Part shown: positions 45,722-54,720 of the stretch, one piece after another
Position numbering within the stretch: the first letter of the stretch is position 1
How the letters are laid out: each line of letters opens with the position of its first letter
DNA from: Lacrimispora xylanisolvens
Lineage (GTDB): Bacteria > Bacillota > Clostridia > Lachnospirales > Lachnospiraceae
DNA length: 64,000 nucleotides
NCBI RefSeq assembly: GCF_002934545.1
Contig: NZ_PTJA01000009.1
Coordinates: 124,001 to 188,000, forward strand
Reading direction: 5' to 3'
Made by a program: the position numbers and the translations under genes
The notes under the pieces: generated by a model
What the model saw: only the letters and a program-made list of their open reading frames with translations
Told to the model about the DNA's origin: nothing
Databases searched by the model: none

Positions 45722-45778
45722 CAACAAAATTTGTCATTCTTGACAATTAAGAGGGATACTGACTTACAGTTTTTCGGA

Positions 45779-46750
45779 TTATTGAAATTCAAACTTTGTG
45801 ATCGCAGCAAAACAAGCCTTTGCACCTGCGATTGTATCATCGATAATATCTATAACTGCTCTTTCTTCTTTGATAAGTGGTGCAATTTGTCCAGCCATAA
45901 CTGCTCCATGTTCCATATCCCCCTCTGCCATTGCTCTCTTAAGAGAACTTTCAGCAACGGGGCGAAGTATTTCTGCCGCTGCGACTTTTGTATTCTCAGC
46001 CTCGATCTTCTCCATTTCATCAGAAAGTGCATTTTTAAACTGTCTGCAAGGTTCACCGGTTGAATATCCCGTAATTACTGTTGACATATCTCCAGCTTCT
46101 ATCACACTTCTTTTTACATTAGGATGTACGGTTGTCTCCTTTGATGCCATAAAAACAGTTCCCATCTCAATTCCCTCTGCACCAAGAGCAATTGCTGCTG
46201 CCATCCCACGGCCATCAGCAATACCACCAGAAGCGACAACCGGAATAGAAAGTTTATCCGCTGCCTGAGGAACAAGTACAGTTGTTGCTTCAACAGTCGT
46301 GTGACCGCCGCCTTCCCAGCCTTTTACGATTACAAGATCGGCTCCACCCTCTTCTGCATTCACAGCATCCGCTATATCAGAAGCCTTTACAATAATCTTG
46401 CATCCAGCTTCATGCCATTGTGGAAAATATTTCTTACAGAGATCTACATCCAGTCCAAGTAATGTATCTGCATAAACTACAGCTGGCTGCAGATTTTTTA
46501 TATGTCCGGTCAGACGATCCAGATTTTCAGGAATCATAACTGTATTAATTCCAAATGGTTTATTTGTCAGTTTCTTTGTTTCCTCAACCTGTGAAATTAA
46601 AAACTCATCTGGCGCAAATCCGACACCTAATACTCCAAGTCCTCCTGCATTCGATACAGCCGCAACAAGTGGCGCTGTTGAAATCCATGCCATTGGTCCC
46701 TGAATGACCGGTTTTTCAATTCCTAATACGTCGCAAACTCTGTTTCCCAT
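45779..46750 (-). CDS. Nitronate monooxygenase / FabK-like FMN enzyme
   Basis: 323 residues, TIM-barrel FMN flavoprotein. N-terminal PVIQGPMAWIS (about 14-24), GGLGVLG, KGWEGGGHT (about 143-151, with the conserved His), VVASGGIADGRG and GAEGIEMGTVFMAS, the FMN-phosphate loop. The family includes nitronate monooxygenases and the enoyl-ACP reductase FabK; no fatty-acid genes are near, so NMO-type is preferred. A TetR gene precedes it on the same strand, 88 bp away, and may regulate it. Confidence 0.88.
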   Translation of the reverse strand: MGNRVCDVLGIEKPVIQGPMAWISTAPLVAAVSNAGGLGVLGVGFAPDEFLISQVEETKKLTNKPFGINTVMIPENLDRLTGHIKNLQPAVVYADTLLGLDVDLCKKYFPQWHEAGCKIIVKASDIADAVNAEEGGADLVIVKGWEGGGHTTVEATTVLVPQAADKLSIPVVASGGIADGRGMAAAIALGAEGIEMGTVFMASKETTVHPNVKRSVIEAGDMSTVITGYSTGEPCRQFKNALSDEMEKIEAENTKVAAAEILRPVAESSLKRAMAEGDMEHGAVMAGQIAPLIKEERAVIDIIDDTIAGAKACFAAITKFEFQ

Positions 46751-46838
46751 CTGTAATATCCTCCTTTGGTATTGATTATTATTATTTTAACAATCATAAA
46801 CACAACCCAAAAGACAGAATCACAAAATGTGTCGACCT

Positions 46839-47429
46839 TTAAGATTTCTTATTTTCAAGTAAAGAAAGCAAACCTTTCTCCTGGCAGTCTTTGATTACTC
46901 CATATACGTAACTAATCGTGAAATCCTGATAATTATAGATCCACCATTTTACTGTTGCCATTACATTTGCTGCGTATAAATCTGCAAAAAAGTCTGTCTG
47001 ACCACCATTTTTCATTTGAATATTCTCTTTTTCCAAAAAATGATAAACTGTCTTAGCAACAGATTTCTCCATAATTTTATAAGGATTAAACTTCTCCTCC
47101 TGGATATTCCATAATGCTTTTATCACTTTCTCATGTTTACTTAAGTTTTCGAACGCTTTCTGATACCCCTTTACTTCCTCCTCTTTTCCATTTTTATCTA
47201 ACCAATCCATAAAAATTTCAATATATTCATCTAAAAAAGTATCGCAGATATCATATATCAATTCTTCCTTAGAACTATAGAACAGATAAAAAGTGGTCCG
47301 GTTTAAATCTGCTTCTTTTGCTATTCCTGCCACTGAAATTTTTTCATACTCCTGATTTTTCAATAGTCGAATCATCGCCTGATGCAGTTTCTGTACTGTC
47401 ACAATTGACGACTTTAATTTTCGTTCCAT
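46839..47429 (-). CDS. TetR/AcrR-family regulator
   Basis: 196 residues from ATG 47429, which follows AGGAGG by 8 nt. TetR helix-turn-helix KISVAGIAKEADLNRTTFYL (about 30-49) followed by FYSSKEEL. The C-terminal part is of the TetR_C_8 type (compare the regulator at 4866). It likely regulates the nitronate monooxygenase-like gene that follows; no clear palindrome was found. Confidence 0.88.
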   Translation of the reverse strand: MERKLKSSIVTVQKLHQAMIRLLKNQEYEKISVAGIAKEADLNRTTFYLFYSSKEELIYDICDTFLDEYIEIFMDWLDKNGKEEEVKGYQKAFENLSKHEKVIKALWNIQEEKFNPYKIMEKSVAKTVYHFLEKENIQMKNGGQTDFFADLYAANVMATVKWWIYNYQDFTISYVYGVIKDCQEKGLLSLLENKKS

Positions 47430-47501
47430 GGCTGATTCCTCCTGTATCACTATCATAACTGATCTGTTCTCAAAAAGAAATAATAAGAATAATGAGGAAA
47501 T

Positions 47502-47548
47502 AAAAATCAGGAGTATCTTCTTTAAATTGAAAATACTCCTGATTTTTT
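47502..47548. terminator. Terminator after the AraC gene
   Basis: AATCAGGAGTAT...ATACTCCTGATT stem of 12 bp with A/T runs on both sides, directly after the stop of the AraC gene at 47547. Confidence 0.8.
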
Positions 47549-48524
47549 ATCCTTGTTCTAAAAATCTTTTTCTGAACTCCCCTGGCAACAGACCTGTTTT
47601 TTTATGGAACAGCTGGGCAAACCTTCCTGCATTGGAATAGCCAACAGTCTGTGCGACCTGCCCGATGGACAGGTCTGTGTCAGACAGCAGTTGCTCCGCA
47701 TGACTTATTCGCCGCTGCTGTATATATTCTGTGACCGTACAATCATGATAAAGCTTAAAGCAGATCTTGAATTTTGTTGTTCCCATGCAGGCGATTTTAG
47801 ACAGGGTCTCCAGGGGAAGCTCAAGAGCGAAATGATCATTGATATAAGCCGTTACCGTTTCCATCTGTTGTGCATCCCCATAGGGGAGCCTTGAATCAGA
47901 TCTCATCAGGTTCTTTTTTCGCCGCTCAAGCATCAGTGCCACCGCCTCGGCAACCTTGGCTTCATAAAACAATTTGGAGGTAAAACCATCACCCCGATAA
48001 GTTTTTACCTGAGATAGCAGCCTGACCATTTCTGGAAAATCAGTTGTCTCGTCCAGGGAAAGAAATGCATCGTGGGGATTGGTATTCTCTCCCGGATAGC
48101 ATTTTTTCAGATGATCCTCATAGTAAGCGGGCATAATTTCAATACCGATGGAACGAACGGGGATTTTTTTATGTATTAAAACCTTATAAGTCTCACAGCC
48201 GCCGATAAAGCTTTTAATACTACCAGCAGCAAGTCTGCGATAAGGAGTCAGCTCCTCTCCTGATACTGACTCGTATTGGGTAATGCTCAGGCACTCCGGA
48301 AGATTAAATTCCAGAAATGAATCCTCATGGAAATAAAAGTCATGGATTTTGATATCGAATAAATCCTTTTGCCCATAGACCCAGTAATATCCTTCCCCGA
48401 TACTTGACGACAGTTTCCAGCATAATCCGGTCGGCCCGAAACGGCTGTTGCCCATGCCCAGCTCGGGTATAAAGCCGTGCTTTGCCAGAATCGGCGAATA
48501 AACATCCTTAATAATGTCTTCCAA
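47547..48524 (-). CDS. AraC-family regulator of the ECF transporter
   Basis: 325 residues. The C-terminal AraC domain is about 225-325 (LETLSKIACMGTTKFKICFK and IGQVAQTVGYSNAGRFAQLF); the N-terminal 200 residues form an unrecognised sensor domain (VYGQKDLFDIKIHDFYFHED region), typical of regulators of siderophore/heme-type uptake in Clostridia. The start is TTG at 48524, 10 nt after AAGGAGG. Divergent from the ECF importer at 48722, which it most likely activates. DNA composition here and in the ECF genes seems more G+C-rich than the flanks. Confidence 0.88.
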   Translation of the reverse strand: MEDIIKDVYSPILAKHGFIPELGMGNSRFGPTGLCWKLSSSIGEGYYWVYGQKDLFDIKIHDFYFHEDSFLEFNLPECLSITQYESVSGEELTPYRRLAAGSIKSFIGGCETYKVLIHKKIPVRSIGIEIMPAYYEDHLKKCYPGENTNPHDAFLSLDETTDFPEMVRLLSQVKTYRGDGFTSKLFYEAKVAEAVALMLERRKKNLMRSDSRLPYGDAQQMETVTAYINDHFALELPLETLSKIACMGTTKFKICFKLYHDCTVTEYIQQRRISHAEQLLSDTDLSIGQVAQTVGYSNAGRFAQLFHKKTGLLPGEFRKRFLEQG

Positions 48525-48628
48525 AGGGGCTCCACCTCCTTATCACGATCAGACGGAATAATATTCAAAACGGACGAATGTCAGTCTGTTCCATTGACTG
48601 TAAGTATTTCTGCCGCTATAATCCGCAT

Positions 48629-48656
48629 TGTAGTTAGAATAAACTAACCCACATTA
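48629..48656 (+). promoter_or_regulatory. Candidate promoter/operator of the ECF operon
   Basis: TTGTAG (48628-48633) and CATTAT (48652-48657) with an 18-bp spacer that holds the inverted repeat GTTAG-N6-CTAAC (48633-48648). It sits midway between the divergent AraC gene and the S-component gene and may bind that regulator. Confidence 0.4.
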
Positions 48657-48721
48657 TAGCACGCCCGAATTATCCCGTCAAGGCGACCTATCCGGGTACA
48701 AAACAGGGAGGAAATCAACTG

Positions 48722-49333
48722 ATGAACAACCAACCAAAGCTGGAATGTAATGGATTAACAGTAAAGGATCTTGTAACCACAGGTATTTTCAGCGCAATAT
48801 TTTTTATTTTTACCATGTTTGGCGGCGTTTTCTTTGCCGTCAATCCCGTCCTGACATTTTATATGCCAATGGGCAGCGCGCTTTTATGCGGACCGATTTA
48901 TCTGCTTCTGGTCGCCAAGGTACATAAACGGTGGAGCATCACCATCCTCGGCGTCATTATGGGTATCGTGTGGTTTGTGACGGGAATGCATTGGGCCTTT
49001 TCTCTCGGCTACATCAGCATGGGTATTATTGCCGACATGACAGCCGGTTTCGGGCATTATAAATGCAAAAAGCTCAATATGCTATCCTATATGCTAATAT
49101 CTCTCGGTGGGATATTCACCTATCTCATATTCTTCATAGATCCCGAAGGGTGGGCTGGTGCCATGCTCAAAAACGGCACAGAGCAGTCCTATATCGACGC
49201 CATGCACACAGCCTCACCCTCCTGGCTCCCGATCGTTATGATTGTCGGAACGCTTTTTGTCGCCGCATTCAGTGCGTGGGTCGGCGGAAATATGCTGAGA
49301 AAACAATTTGAAAAAGCGGGGATTACTGTATGA
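48722..49333 (+). CDS. ECF transporter S component (MptD/Trep_Strep family)
   Basis: 203 residues, six predicted membrane helices. Features KDLVTTGIFSAIFFIFTMFG at the N-terminus, VNPVLTFYMPMGSALLCGPI and GMHWAFSLGYISMGIIADMT are those of Trep_Strep/MptD-type S components, whose substrate is not established. It supplies substrate specificity to the EcfT and EcfA proteins encoded next. Its stop overlaps the ecfT start as ATGA. Confidence 0.85.
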   Translation: MNNQPKLECNGLTVKDLVTTGIFSAIFFIFTMFGGVFFAVNPVLTFYMPMGSALLCGPIYLLLVAKVHKRWSITILGVIMGIVWFVTGMHWAFSLGYISMGIIADMTAGFGHYKCKKLNMLSYMLISLGGIFTYLIFFIDPEGWAGAMLKNGTEQSYIDAMHTASPSWLPIVMIVGTLFVAAFSAWVGGNMLRKQFEKAGITV

Positions 49334-50049
49334 TGGGTCAAAATCAAATCCTCCCTCTCTGGCTTGATCCCCGAACTAAAATTTTACTCCTCCTGCTTTG
49401 CGTCCTTTCCGCCATGGCTGCTCCCTCCCTCCAATATGAATTTTTGCTTGTTGCAGGCATCGGAATCCTGGGAATACTTTGCGGGAAATGGAAATATGCG
49501 CTGAAGGGCATCGTTTTCTATGCAATGGTTTATCTTTTTACTGTCTGGGCAATGAACAGCATGACCGGAACTTTAAGGAATATGTTTGTTGCATTCCTGG
49601 GTCTCTTTCACAAAGTGTTCCCATGTGGAATGCTGTCCGGCATTGTCATTTCCACAACGAAGGTCAGCGAATTCCTATCTGCCATGAATCACATCCATGC
49701 GCCTAAAAAACTGATTATTCCTTTGGCGGTCATGCTGCGGTATATTCCCACGATTGGGGAAGATTGGCGCTATATCAAAGACGCCATGCGGATGAGGGAT
49801 GTGTCTCCTTCCTTTCAGGGATTTATCACAAATCCCGGTATCACCATTGACTGCGTCTACGTTCCGCTGATGATGGCAGCATCCAAGGCAGCGGATGAAC
49901 TTTCCGTCGCCGCTGTCACACGGGGGATTGAAAATCCGAATCCACGAACCTGCCTGATTCAGATCCGATTAGGCGCTGGGGACGCGTTTACAACACTTTG
50001 CTTTGCCGCTTTCTTCCTGGCTGGAATGTATCTGAAGGAGGCAGGGTAA
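49330..50049 (+). CDS. ECF transporter T component (CbiQ/EcfT family)
   Basis: 239 residues. N-terminal LDPRTKILLLLLCVL (first helix), several membrane helices, and the two coupling motifs with Ala-Arg-Gly-like sequences: KDAMRMRDVS (about 152-161) and ADELSVAAVTRGIENP (about 193-208). EcfT links the S component to the ATPases. Start at ATG 49330 overlaps the S-component stop; the next codon is also ATG. The stop touches the ecfA start. Confidence 0.9.
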   Translation: MMGQNQILPLWLDPRTKILLLLLCVLSAMAAPSLQYEFLLVAGIGILGILCGKWKYALKGIVFYAMVYLFTVWAMNSMTGTLRNMFVAFLGLFHKVFPCGMLSGIVISTTKVSEFLSAMNHIHAPKKLIIPLAVMLRYIPTIGEDWRYIKDAMRMRDVSPSFQGFITNPGITIDCVYVPLMMAASKAADELSVAAVTRGIENPNPRTCLIQIRLGAGDAFTTLCFAAFFLAGMYLKEAG

Positions 50050-51510
50050 ATGTTGGAACTAAGAAATGTGTCATTTTCCTATTCAGGACAAACAGACGGA
50101 GGGCTGCGGAGTATCAGCCTTCGTATTCCTAATGGGGAATGCGTGCTGTTGTGCGGAAGAAGCGGATGTGGAAAAACCACGGTTACTCGTCTGATAAATG
50201 GCCTGATCCCCAATTTTTATCCAGGAACACTGGAAGGCGAGGTTCTACTGGATGGCAAGCCGATTGCGGAGATACCCATGTATCAGATTGCCGGTCGGGT
50301 AGGCTCCGTATTCCAGAATCCCCGCACACAGTTCTTTAATGTGGATACCGACAGTGAGATTGCCTTCGGCATCGAAAACAAAGCCCTGCCTCCGATAGAA
50401 CTCTCCCGCCGGGTTAAATTGACGTCAAAGGAACTTGGAATCGAAGGATTGCAAAACCGCAATATTTTCCAGCTGTCCGGCGGAGAAAAGCAGAAAATCG
50501 CCTTTGCCTCTGTGTACGCCATGAACCCGGATGTCTATCTGCTGGACGAGCCATCCTCTAATCTGGATATGGCATCCATCCGTGCGCTTGGAGATTATGT
50601 ACGGCTGATTAAATCCCAGGGTAAAACCATCCTGATCGCGGAGCATCGCTTATATTACTTAATGGAGGTTGCGGATCGGATCGTCTATCTGGAGCAGGGT
50701 GAAATAGCTGGATCTTATACACCCAGGGAATTTTGTAAGCTGAGTGGGTCAGAACGCAGGAAAATGGGGTTACGTGCCATTGATTTGCGGGAGGAGTCAC
50801 CGGAGTGTCCTGCTGCACTCCAAAGCGGCCTGACGCTGGAGTTGAAAGACATTTCGCTCTTCCACAAAAAAAGAATAATACTGGAACATATCAGTCTGAA
50901 GGCCAGGCAGGGCGAGGTGATCGGCGTGGCAGGATACAACGGTGCGGGAAAGACTACGTTCTCCCGTGCGCTGTGCGGTCTGCATAAAGAGTGCAGCGGA
51001 TCCTTCCTATGGAATGATGAGCCTATGAACCACAAAAAACGTTTGAGGCTGTCCTATCTGGTGATGCAGGATGTGAATTATCAGCTGTTTGCGGAAAGTG
51101 TGGAGGCTGAATGCACCTTCGGTATCAAAAACCCCGACCGAGAGCTTACGAAACAGACGATGGAGGAGTTGGGATTGCTCTCTTTTCGTAAGCGGCATCC
51201 AAACACCCTGTCCGGAGGGCAAAAACAGCGTGTCGCCGCCGCAGTCAGTTTGATTAGCGGCAAGGAACTGCTGATTTTTGACGAACCCACCAGCGGATTG
51301 GACTATGACAGCATGGCTCAGGTGGGGGGACTTATCCTAACGCTTGCAGCCCTGGGTAAAATTGTTTTTGTAGTCACTCATGATTACGAGTTTATATGCC
51401 GGACCTGCACCCGCGTCCTTCATTTTAACAGGGGGAAAATGCAGGATGATTTCCTGGTAAGCACAGAAAATGAGACAAAGTTACGCAATCTTTTCAGCAT
51501 TGATCTATAA
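50050..51510 (+). CDS. ECF transporter energizing ATPase, two fused ABC domains
   Basis: 486 residues. First ABC domain: Walker A GRSGCGKTT (about 36-44), signature LSGGEKQKI, Walker B VYLLDEPSSNLD. Second: Walker A GYNGAGKTT (about 296-304), signature LSGGQKQRV, Walker B LLIFDEPTSGLD, H-loop VTHDYEF. Both sites look competent. The fusion replaces the EcfA1/EcfA2 pair. Third gene of the S-T-A operon; GGAGG lies 9 nt before ATG 50050. Confidence 0.92.
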   Translation: MLELRNVSFSYSGQTDGGLRSISLRIPNGECVLLCGRSGCGKTTVTRLINGLIPNFYPGTLEGEVLLDGKPIAEIPMYQIAGRVGSVFQNPRTQFFNVDTDSEIAFGIENKALPPIELSRRVKLTSKELGIEGLQNRNIFQLSGGEKQKIAFASVYAMNPDVYLLDEPSSNLDMASIRALGDYVRLIKSQGKTILIAEHRLYYLMEVADRIVYLEQGEIAGSYTPREFCKLSGSERRKMGLRAIDLREESPECPAALQSGLTLELKDISLFHKKRIILEHISLKARQGEVIGVAGYNGAGKTTFSRALCGLHKECSGSFLWNDEPMNHKKRLRLSYLVMQDVNYQLFAESVEAECTFGIKNPDRELTKQTMEELGLLSFRKRHPNTLSGGQKQRVAAAVSLISGKELLIFDEPTSGLDYDSMAQVGGLILTLAALGKIVFVVTHDYEFICRTCTRVLHFNRGKMQDDFLVSTENETKLRNLFSIDL

Positions 51511-51529
51511 GGTGTCAATAAATGTACAA

Positions 51530-51573
51530 AAACCTCCTGTCTGCTATACTTTGAGCAAACAAACAGGAGGTTT
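51530..51573 (-). terminator. Terminator of the dehydrogenase-like gene
   Basis: On the minus strand AAACCTCCTGT (51573-51563) and ACAGGAGGTTT (51540-51530) form an 11-bp stem with a long loop, followed by TTTTG. It may also end the convergent ECF operon. Confidence 0.7.
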
Positions 51574-51578
51574 GAATC

Positions 51579-52613
51579 CTATTTCACATAAAGCTGTATA
51601 GGGTAAGAAAGATATTCTAGCTCATCTAATTTATCAACGGTAACGTACCCGGATGGGGCATTTAAAACACTGGGAATGCGATTTACAATCGTGGCGCAGG
51701 TATGTTCAACAGTGGCGGGTTTGGATACATAAAATGTGGTATCCGGTTCTCCTTTTATCTTCCAGTCACACATGTCCCCGTCTTCCGGACCATACACTTT
51801 GCCAATGCATTGTGTTTCGATGACAGGTCCCTGAAAGGTTTCTGTTGTAACTACCGCACTCATACCGATACAATTCCCCTTAGGAATGGTTTTTCCTAAT
51901 GTTTGGGAATATAAGTCGGTGTCATAAAAATAAGGTACACATTTCTGTGATTGTGACTTAATGGTCCAGCCCATCTTGGAACAGAGAGCTTCATTGGAGT
52001 TCCATACATAGCTTGGCTCCAACGTTTCCGGATGTGCAATCTGGGCTTCAAATTCTTCCGGTGTAAGTCCTGCTCCATGAGCTTTTGCAAGTGCAAGTCC
52101 GTAATCTTCTACATTGTAGCTTACAGCTCCTTCAATCCGCTCAATATTATGTACGCCGCCAGCCACGCAGCCAATCATATTAATCCAGTAAATATCCTGC
52201 ATACCGGCACCGACTACTGTACAGTTGTGTTCTTTGGCTAGTTTGTCTAATTTGTTGGTAAGGGCAGCCGATGTGGTCCAAGGATAAATTGCTTCTTCAC
52301 AGGTAGTGATTACATTTATGCCGCGTTTTACACATTTCTCAAAATATGGGTAGACATCTTTCATGAAACTGAATAATGTAACCACTGCAATATCAGCATC
52401 ACATTCATCCAGCACTGCATCTGCATCGCTGCGAATGGGTACACCAAGCTTAACACCCAGCCCTGCCCAATCGCCTGCATCCATGCCCACAACATCTGGA
52501 TTTACATCAATTGCGCCAACAATTTCTGCACCCTTTTCATACAAATACCGCAGGATGTACTTTGACATTTTTCCACAGCCATACTGAACAACACGAACTT
52601 TTTCATGATACAT
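51579..52613 (-). CDS. Dihydrodipicolinate-reductase-fold dehydrogenase (2,4-diaminopentanoate dehydrogenase-like)
   Basis: 344 residues. N-terminal Rossmann fold [19 protein letters not shown] (about 6-24; GxGxM/K-type loop) and [18 protein letters not shown]; the middle has [10 protein letters not shown] and GAGMQDIYW, typical of the clostridial DapB-like family that includes the ornithine-pathway enzyme 2,4-diaminopentanoate dehydrogenase. No OraS/OraE or other ornithine-fermentation genes are adjacent, so the substrate is open. A MerR-type promoter with a 19-bp spacer precedes it, and the MerR gene is upstream on the same strand. Confidence 0.75.
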   Translation of the reverse strand: MYHEKVRVVQYGCGKMSKYILRYLYEKGAEIVGAIDVNPDVVGMDAGDWAGLGVKLGVPIRSDADAVLDECDADIAVVTLFSFMKDVYPYFEKCVKRGINVITTCEEAIYPWTTSAALTNKLDKLAKEHNCTVVGAGMQDIYWINMIGCVAGGVHNIERIEGAVSYNVEDYGLALAKAHGAGLTPEEFEAQIAHPETLEPSYVWNSNEALCSKMGWTIKSQSQKCVPYFYDTDLYSQTLGKTIPKGNCIGMSAVVTTETFQGPVIETQCIGKVYGPEDGDMCDWKIKGEPDTTFYVSKPATVEHTCATIVNRIPSVLNAPSGYVTVDKLDELEYLSYPIQLYVK

Positions 52614-52666
52614 AATGATAACCTCTTTCCTATGATTTTTTAGGATAATACGAATCCCATATCAAA

Positions 52667-52697
52667 AGTATAGAGGTTATTATTACTATAATGTCAA
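52667..52697 (-). promoter_or_regulatory. MerR-type promoter with 19-bp spacer
   Basis: TTGACA (52697-52692), 19-bp spacer, TATACT (52672-52667). The overlong spacer is the hallmark of promoters activated by MerR-family proteins, which untwist the DNA. The spacer region contains TATAG...CTATA as flanking inverted repeat. It drives the dehydrogenase-like gene (ATG 52613). Confidence 0.75.
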
Positions 52698-52715
52698 TGG
52701 CTAATTGACACTTTA

Positions 52716-53546
52716 TTAACAAAATTTTATGGGGATCTGCAGCCGCAAATACATCCCCCTCTCCTTATGGCTTATAATGGGTAGTTCTGTAATGACTTCA
52801 CATAAATAATCACCATTTATCTGATAGCCTTTTGTTTCAATCTGATCTAAGAGGCGCATTGCATACTCTTTCTCTTTCTGAAAGGAATCGCAGTAAATAC
52901 AAAGGTAATTATTAGCCGGGATTTTTGTAGTGAGTTCCTCTGCTAAAACATCATGATCCACAAAGACAAATACCTCGGTTGAAATAAACCGGCTCTGAAT
53001 CAGATTTTCCTGCCTTAAAATTGTACCAGCATTACAGAAATAGATTTGAGGCAGATGAACCGCAATAAGACTTTCTTTAAATTCCCGCAATATCTTCTCA
53101 TAGGTATCAATATCATAATCGTAGATGTTTACTTTGGAATCAATAAAATACATGGTTCTGCTTCCGATATATTCTAAAAGAATGGTCCCATCCTTAGGAG
53201 CACTTTCGTATCGCTCCAGGCTCTCGATGGTACGTTCCACCGCCCTTTTCTGATATTTAAGTTTTTCAGTTTCTTCCTCGATCTGGCGCTGTTTCTGTCT
53301 CAGAATATTTTTAATGTTTGGAATGTACAGGTTATCAAGCTGTTCCTTAATATCTTTCAGCTGCATCCCCAGCGATTTCATATATTGGATCATATCAAGC
53401 TGGGCACTTTGCTTAATATCATAAAATCGATAACCGTTTTCATCATCCCGGCTCACAGGAACCAAAAGCCCCATTTTATCATATAGCCGAAGTGTCTGTT
53501 CTGTAACATTGTTTAGTTTTGCCATCTGTCCGATTGTCAGCTGCAT
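52716..53546 (-). CDS. MerR-family regulator with GyrI-like ligand domain (BmrR type)
   Basis: 276 residues. MerR winged helix-turn-helix (1-70; TIGQMAKLNNVTEQTLRLYD and GYRFYDIKQ), coiled-coil dimerisation helix (about 75-125; ILRQKQRQIEEETEKLKYQK), then a GyrI-like effector domain to the end. Domain order matches BmrR. It likely activates the dehydrogenase gene 102 bp downstream via the 19-bp-spacer promoter in between. RBS GGAGG precedes ATG 53546. Confidence 0.9.
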   Translation of the reverse strand: MQLTIGQMAKLNNVTEQTLRLYDKMGLLVPVSRDDENGYRFYDIKQSAQLDMIQYMKSLGMQLKDIKEQLDNLYIPNIKNILRQKQRQIEEETEKLKYQKRAVERTIESLERYESAPKDGTILLEYIGSRTMYFIDSKVNIYDYDIDTYEKILREFKESLIAVHLPQIYFCNAGTILRQENLIQSRFISTEVFVFVDHDVLAEELTTKIPANNYLCIYCDSFQKEKEYAMRLLDQIETKGYQINGDYLCEVITELPIISHKERGMYLRLQIPIKFC

Positions 53547-53721
53547 GATTTACCTCCCCTCCATGAATTCAATTATATTTCAAAAACCTTATAGTAACAA
53601 TAAGCTTTTCTAAGAGATTTTTGTAAGAACCATTGTTTGGAAAAAAAGTCGGGTAATGTTTTTATCCATAAGCTATAATACAAATATGACTTGCAAGTTA
53701 TAGGAACAGGAGTAAACAGAC

Positions 53722-54663
53722 ATGAATTATTACCAAAGGATCCAAAAGGCAATTGACTTCATAGAAGATCATTTAGATCAGGCGATTACCATAGAATTAT
53801 GTGCAAAGGAAGCATGCATGAGTATTTCAGGATTTTACCGCATGTTCCTGTCAGTGGTTGGCTACAATGCCAAAGAATATATTCGTATGCGCAGACTGAC
53901 AGCCGCATATTACGACTTATTGCAGACAGAGGAAGGGGTTCTTTCAGTCGCTATTAAGTATGAATACAATTCTGCTGACAGCTTTACCAGAGCATTTAAA
54001 AAACAATTTGGTATATTGCCCTCCAAGGTAAAATCTGTTTCTTCACAACATGGCATCAATGAATTTGTGAGGTTAAATATTATGGAGAAATATTTTGAGA
54101 CAGGGAATAAAGAGTTAGAAGAAAAATATCCGGATATTAAGGTAATCAAAGAACTGGAAGATATGAAAGTTGCATGCTTTACTTATTACGGGAAAGATCC
54201 CGAACATCATGCATTTGAGACAATGAAAAAGTGGGCGAATGAAAATGATGTATACTTCCACGATATGTCCTATCGAATCTTTGGATACAATCATCCAGAT
54301 CCGTCCAACGTAGATGATTCTCAAGAGATTTACGGTTATGAAGTCTGTGTAACCATATCAGATGAGCAGTTTTTGAGACTGAATGATGTTCCTGCAGATT
54401 TTATTAAGGGCACATACGACGAAGTAAAACGCCGGATTCTAAGCGGCGGTAAGTATGCTGTTATGTCTGTGAAACGTGATGATACAGGTGATATTGGCAG
54501 TAACATTATTGCTGCCTGGAAGCGGTTTGTTTTATGGATTGGAGAAAGCAAATATTTGTGGGGAGGAAGTCAGTATCTGGAAGAACATCTTGGTTTTTCA
54601 GAAAAAGATGATCACATTGGGGGCGTAGATTTATATATATCAATAAAAGAAAAAAGACAATAA
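53722..54663 (+). CDS. AraC-family regulator with GyrI-like effector domain
   Basis: 313 residues. AraC domain about 8-105 (IELCAKEACMSISGFYRMFL, VAIKYEYNSADSFTRAFKKQ), GyrI-like domain about 145-313 (ELEDMKVACFTYYGKDPEHH at its start). The gene stands alone on the plus strand, divergent from the MerR gene. RBS AGGAG 9 nt before ATG. Target unknown. Confidence 0.9.
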   Translation: MNYYQRIQKAIDFIEDHLDQAITIELCAKEACMSISGFYRMFLSVVGYNAKEYIRMRRLTAAYYDLLQTEEGVLSVAIKYEYNSADSFTRAFKKQFGILPSKVKSVSSQHGINEFVRLNIMEKYFETGNKELEEKYPDIKVIKELEDMKVACFTYYGKDPEHHAFETMKKWANENDVYFHDMSYRIFGYNHPDPSNVDDSQEIYGYEVCVTISDEQFLRLNDVPADFIKGTYDEVKRRILSGGKYAVMSVKRDDTGDIGSNIIAAWKRFVLWIGESKYLWGGSQYLEEHLGFSEKDDHIGGVDLYISIKEKRQ

Positions 54664-54686
54664 ACAGAATATTTAAAGACTTAAAG

Positions 54687-54709
54687 CAGGGGCGAACCGT
54701 TCGCCCCTG
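54687..54709. terminator. Hairpin between convergent AraC and PNPOx genes
   Basis: CAGGGGCGA-ACCGT-TCGCCCCTG, a 9-bp G+C-rich stem (up to 11 bp if the loop is smaller). The following tract is only weakly T-rich, but its location between two convergent stops supports a shared terminator. Confidence 0.6.
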
Positions 54710-54720
54710 TCTCTAACTGC

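Noticed and set aside
45798-46268. 156-codon plus-strand frame opposite the nitronate monooxygenase gene
   Set aside because: Antisense shadow, low-complexity Ser/Ala/Ile protein with no ribosome site.
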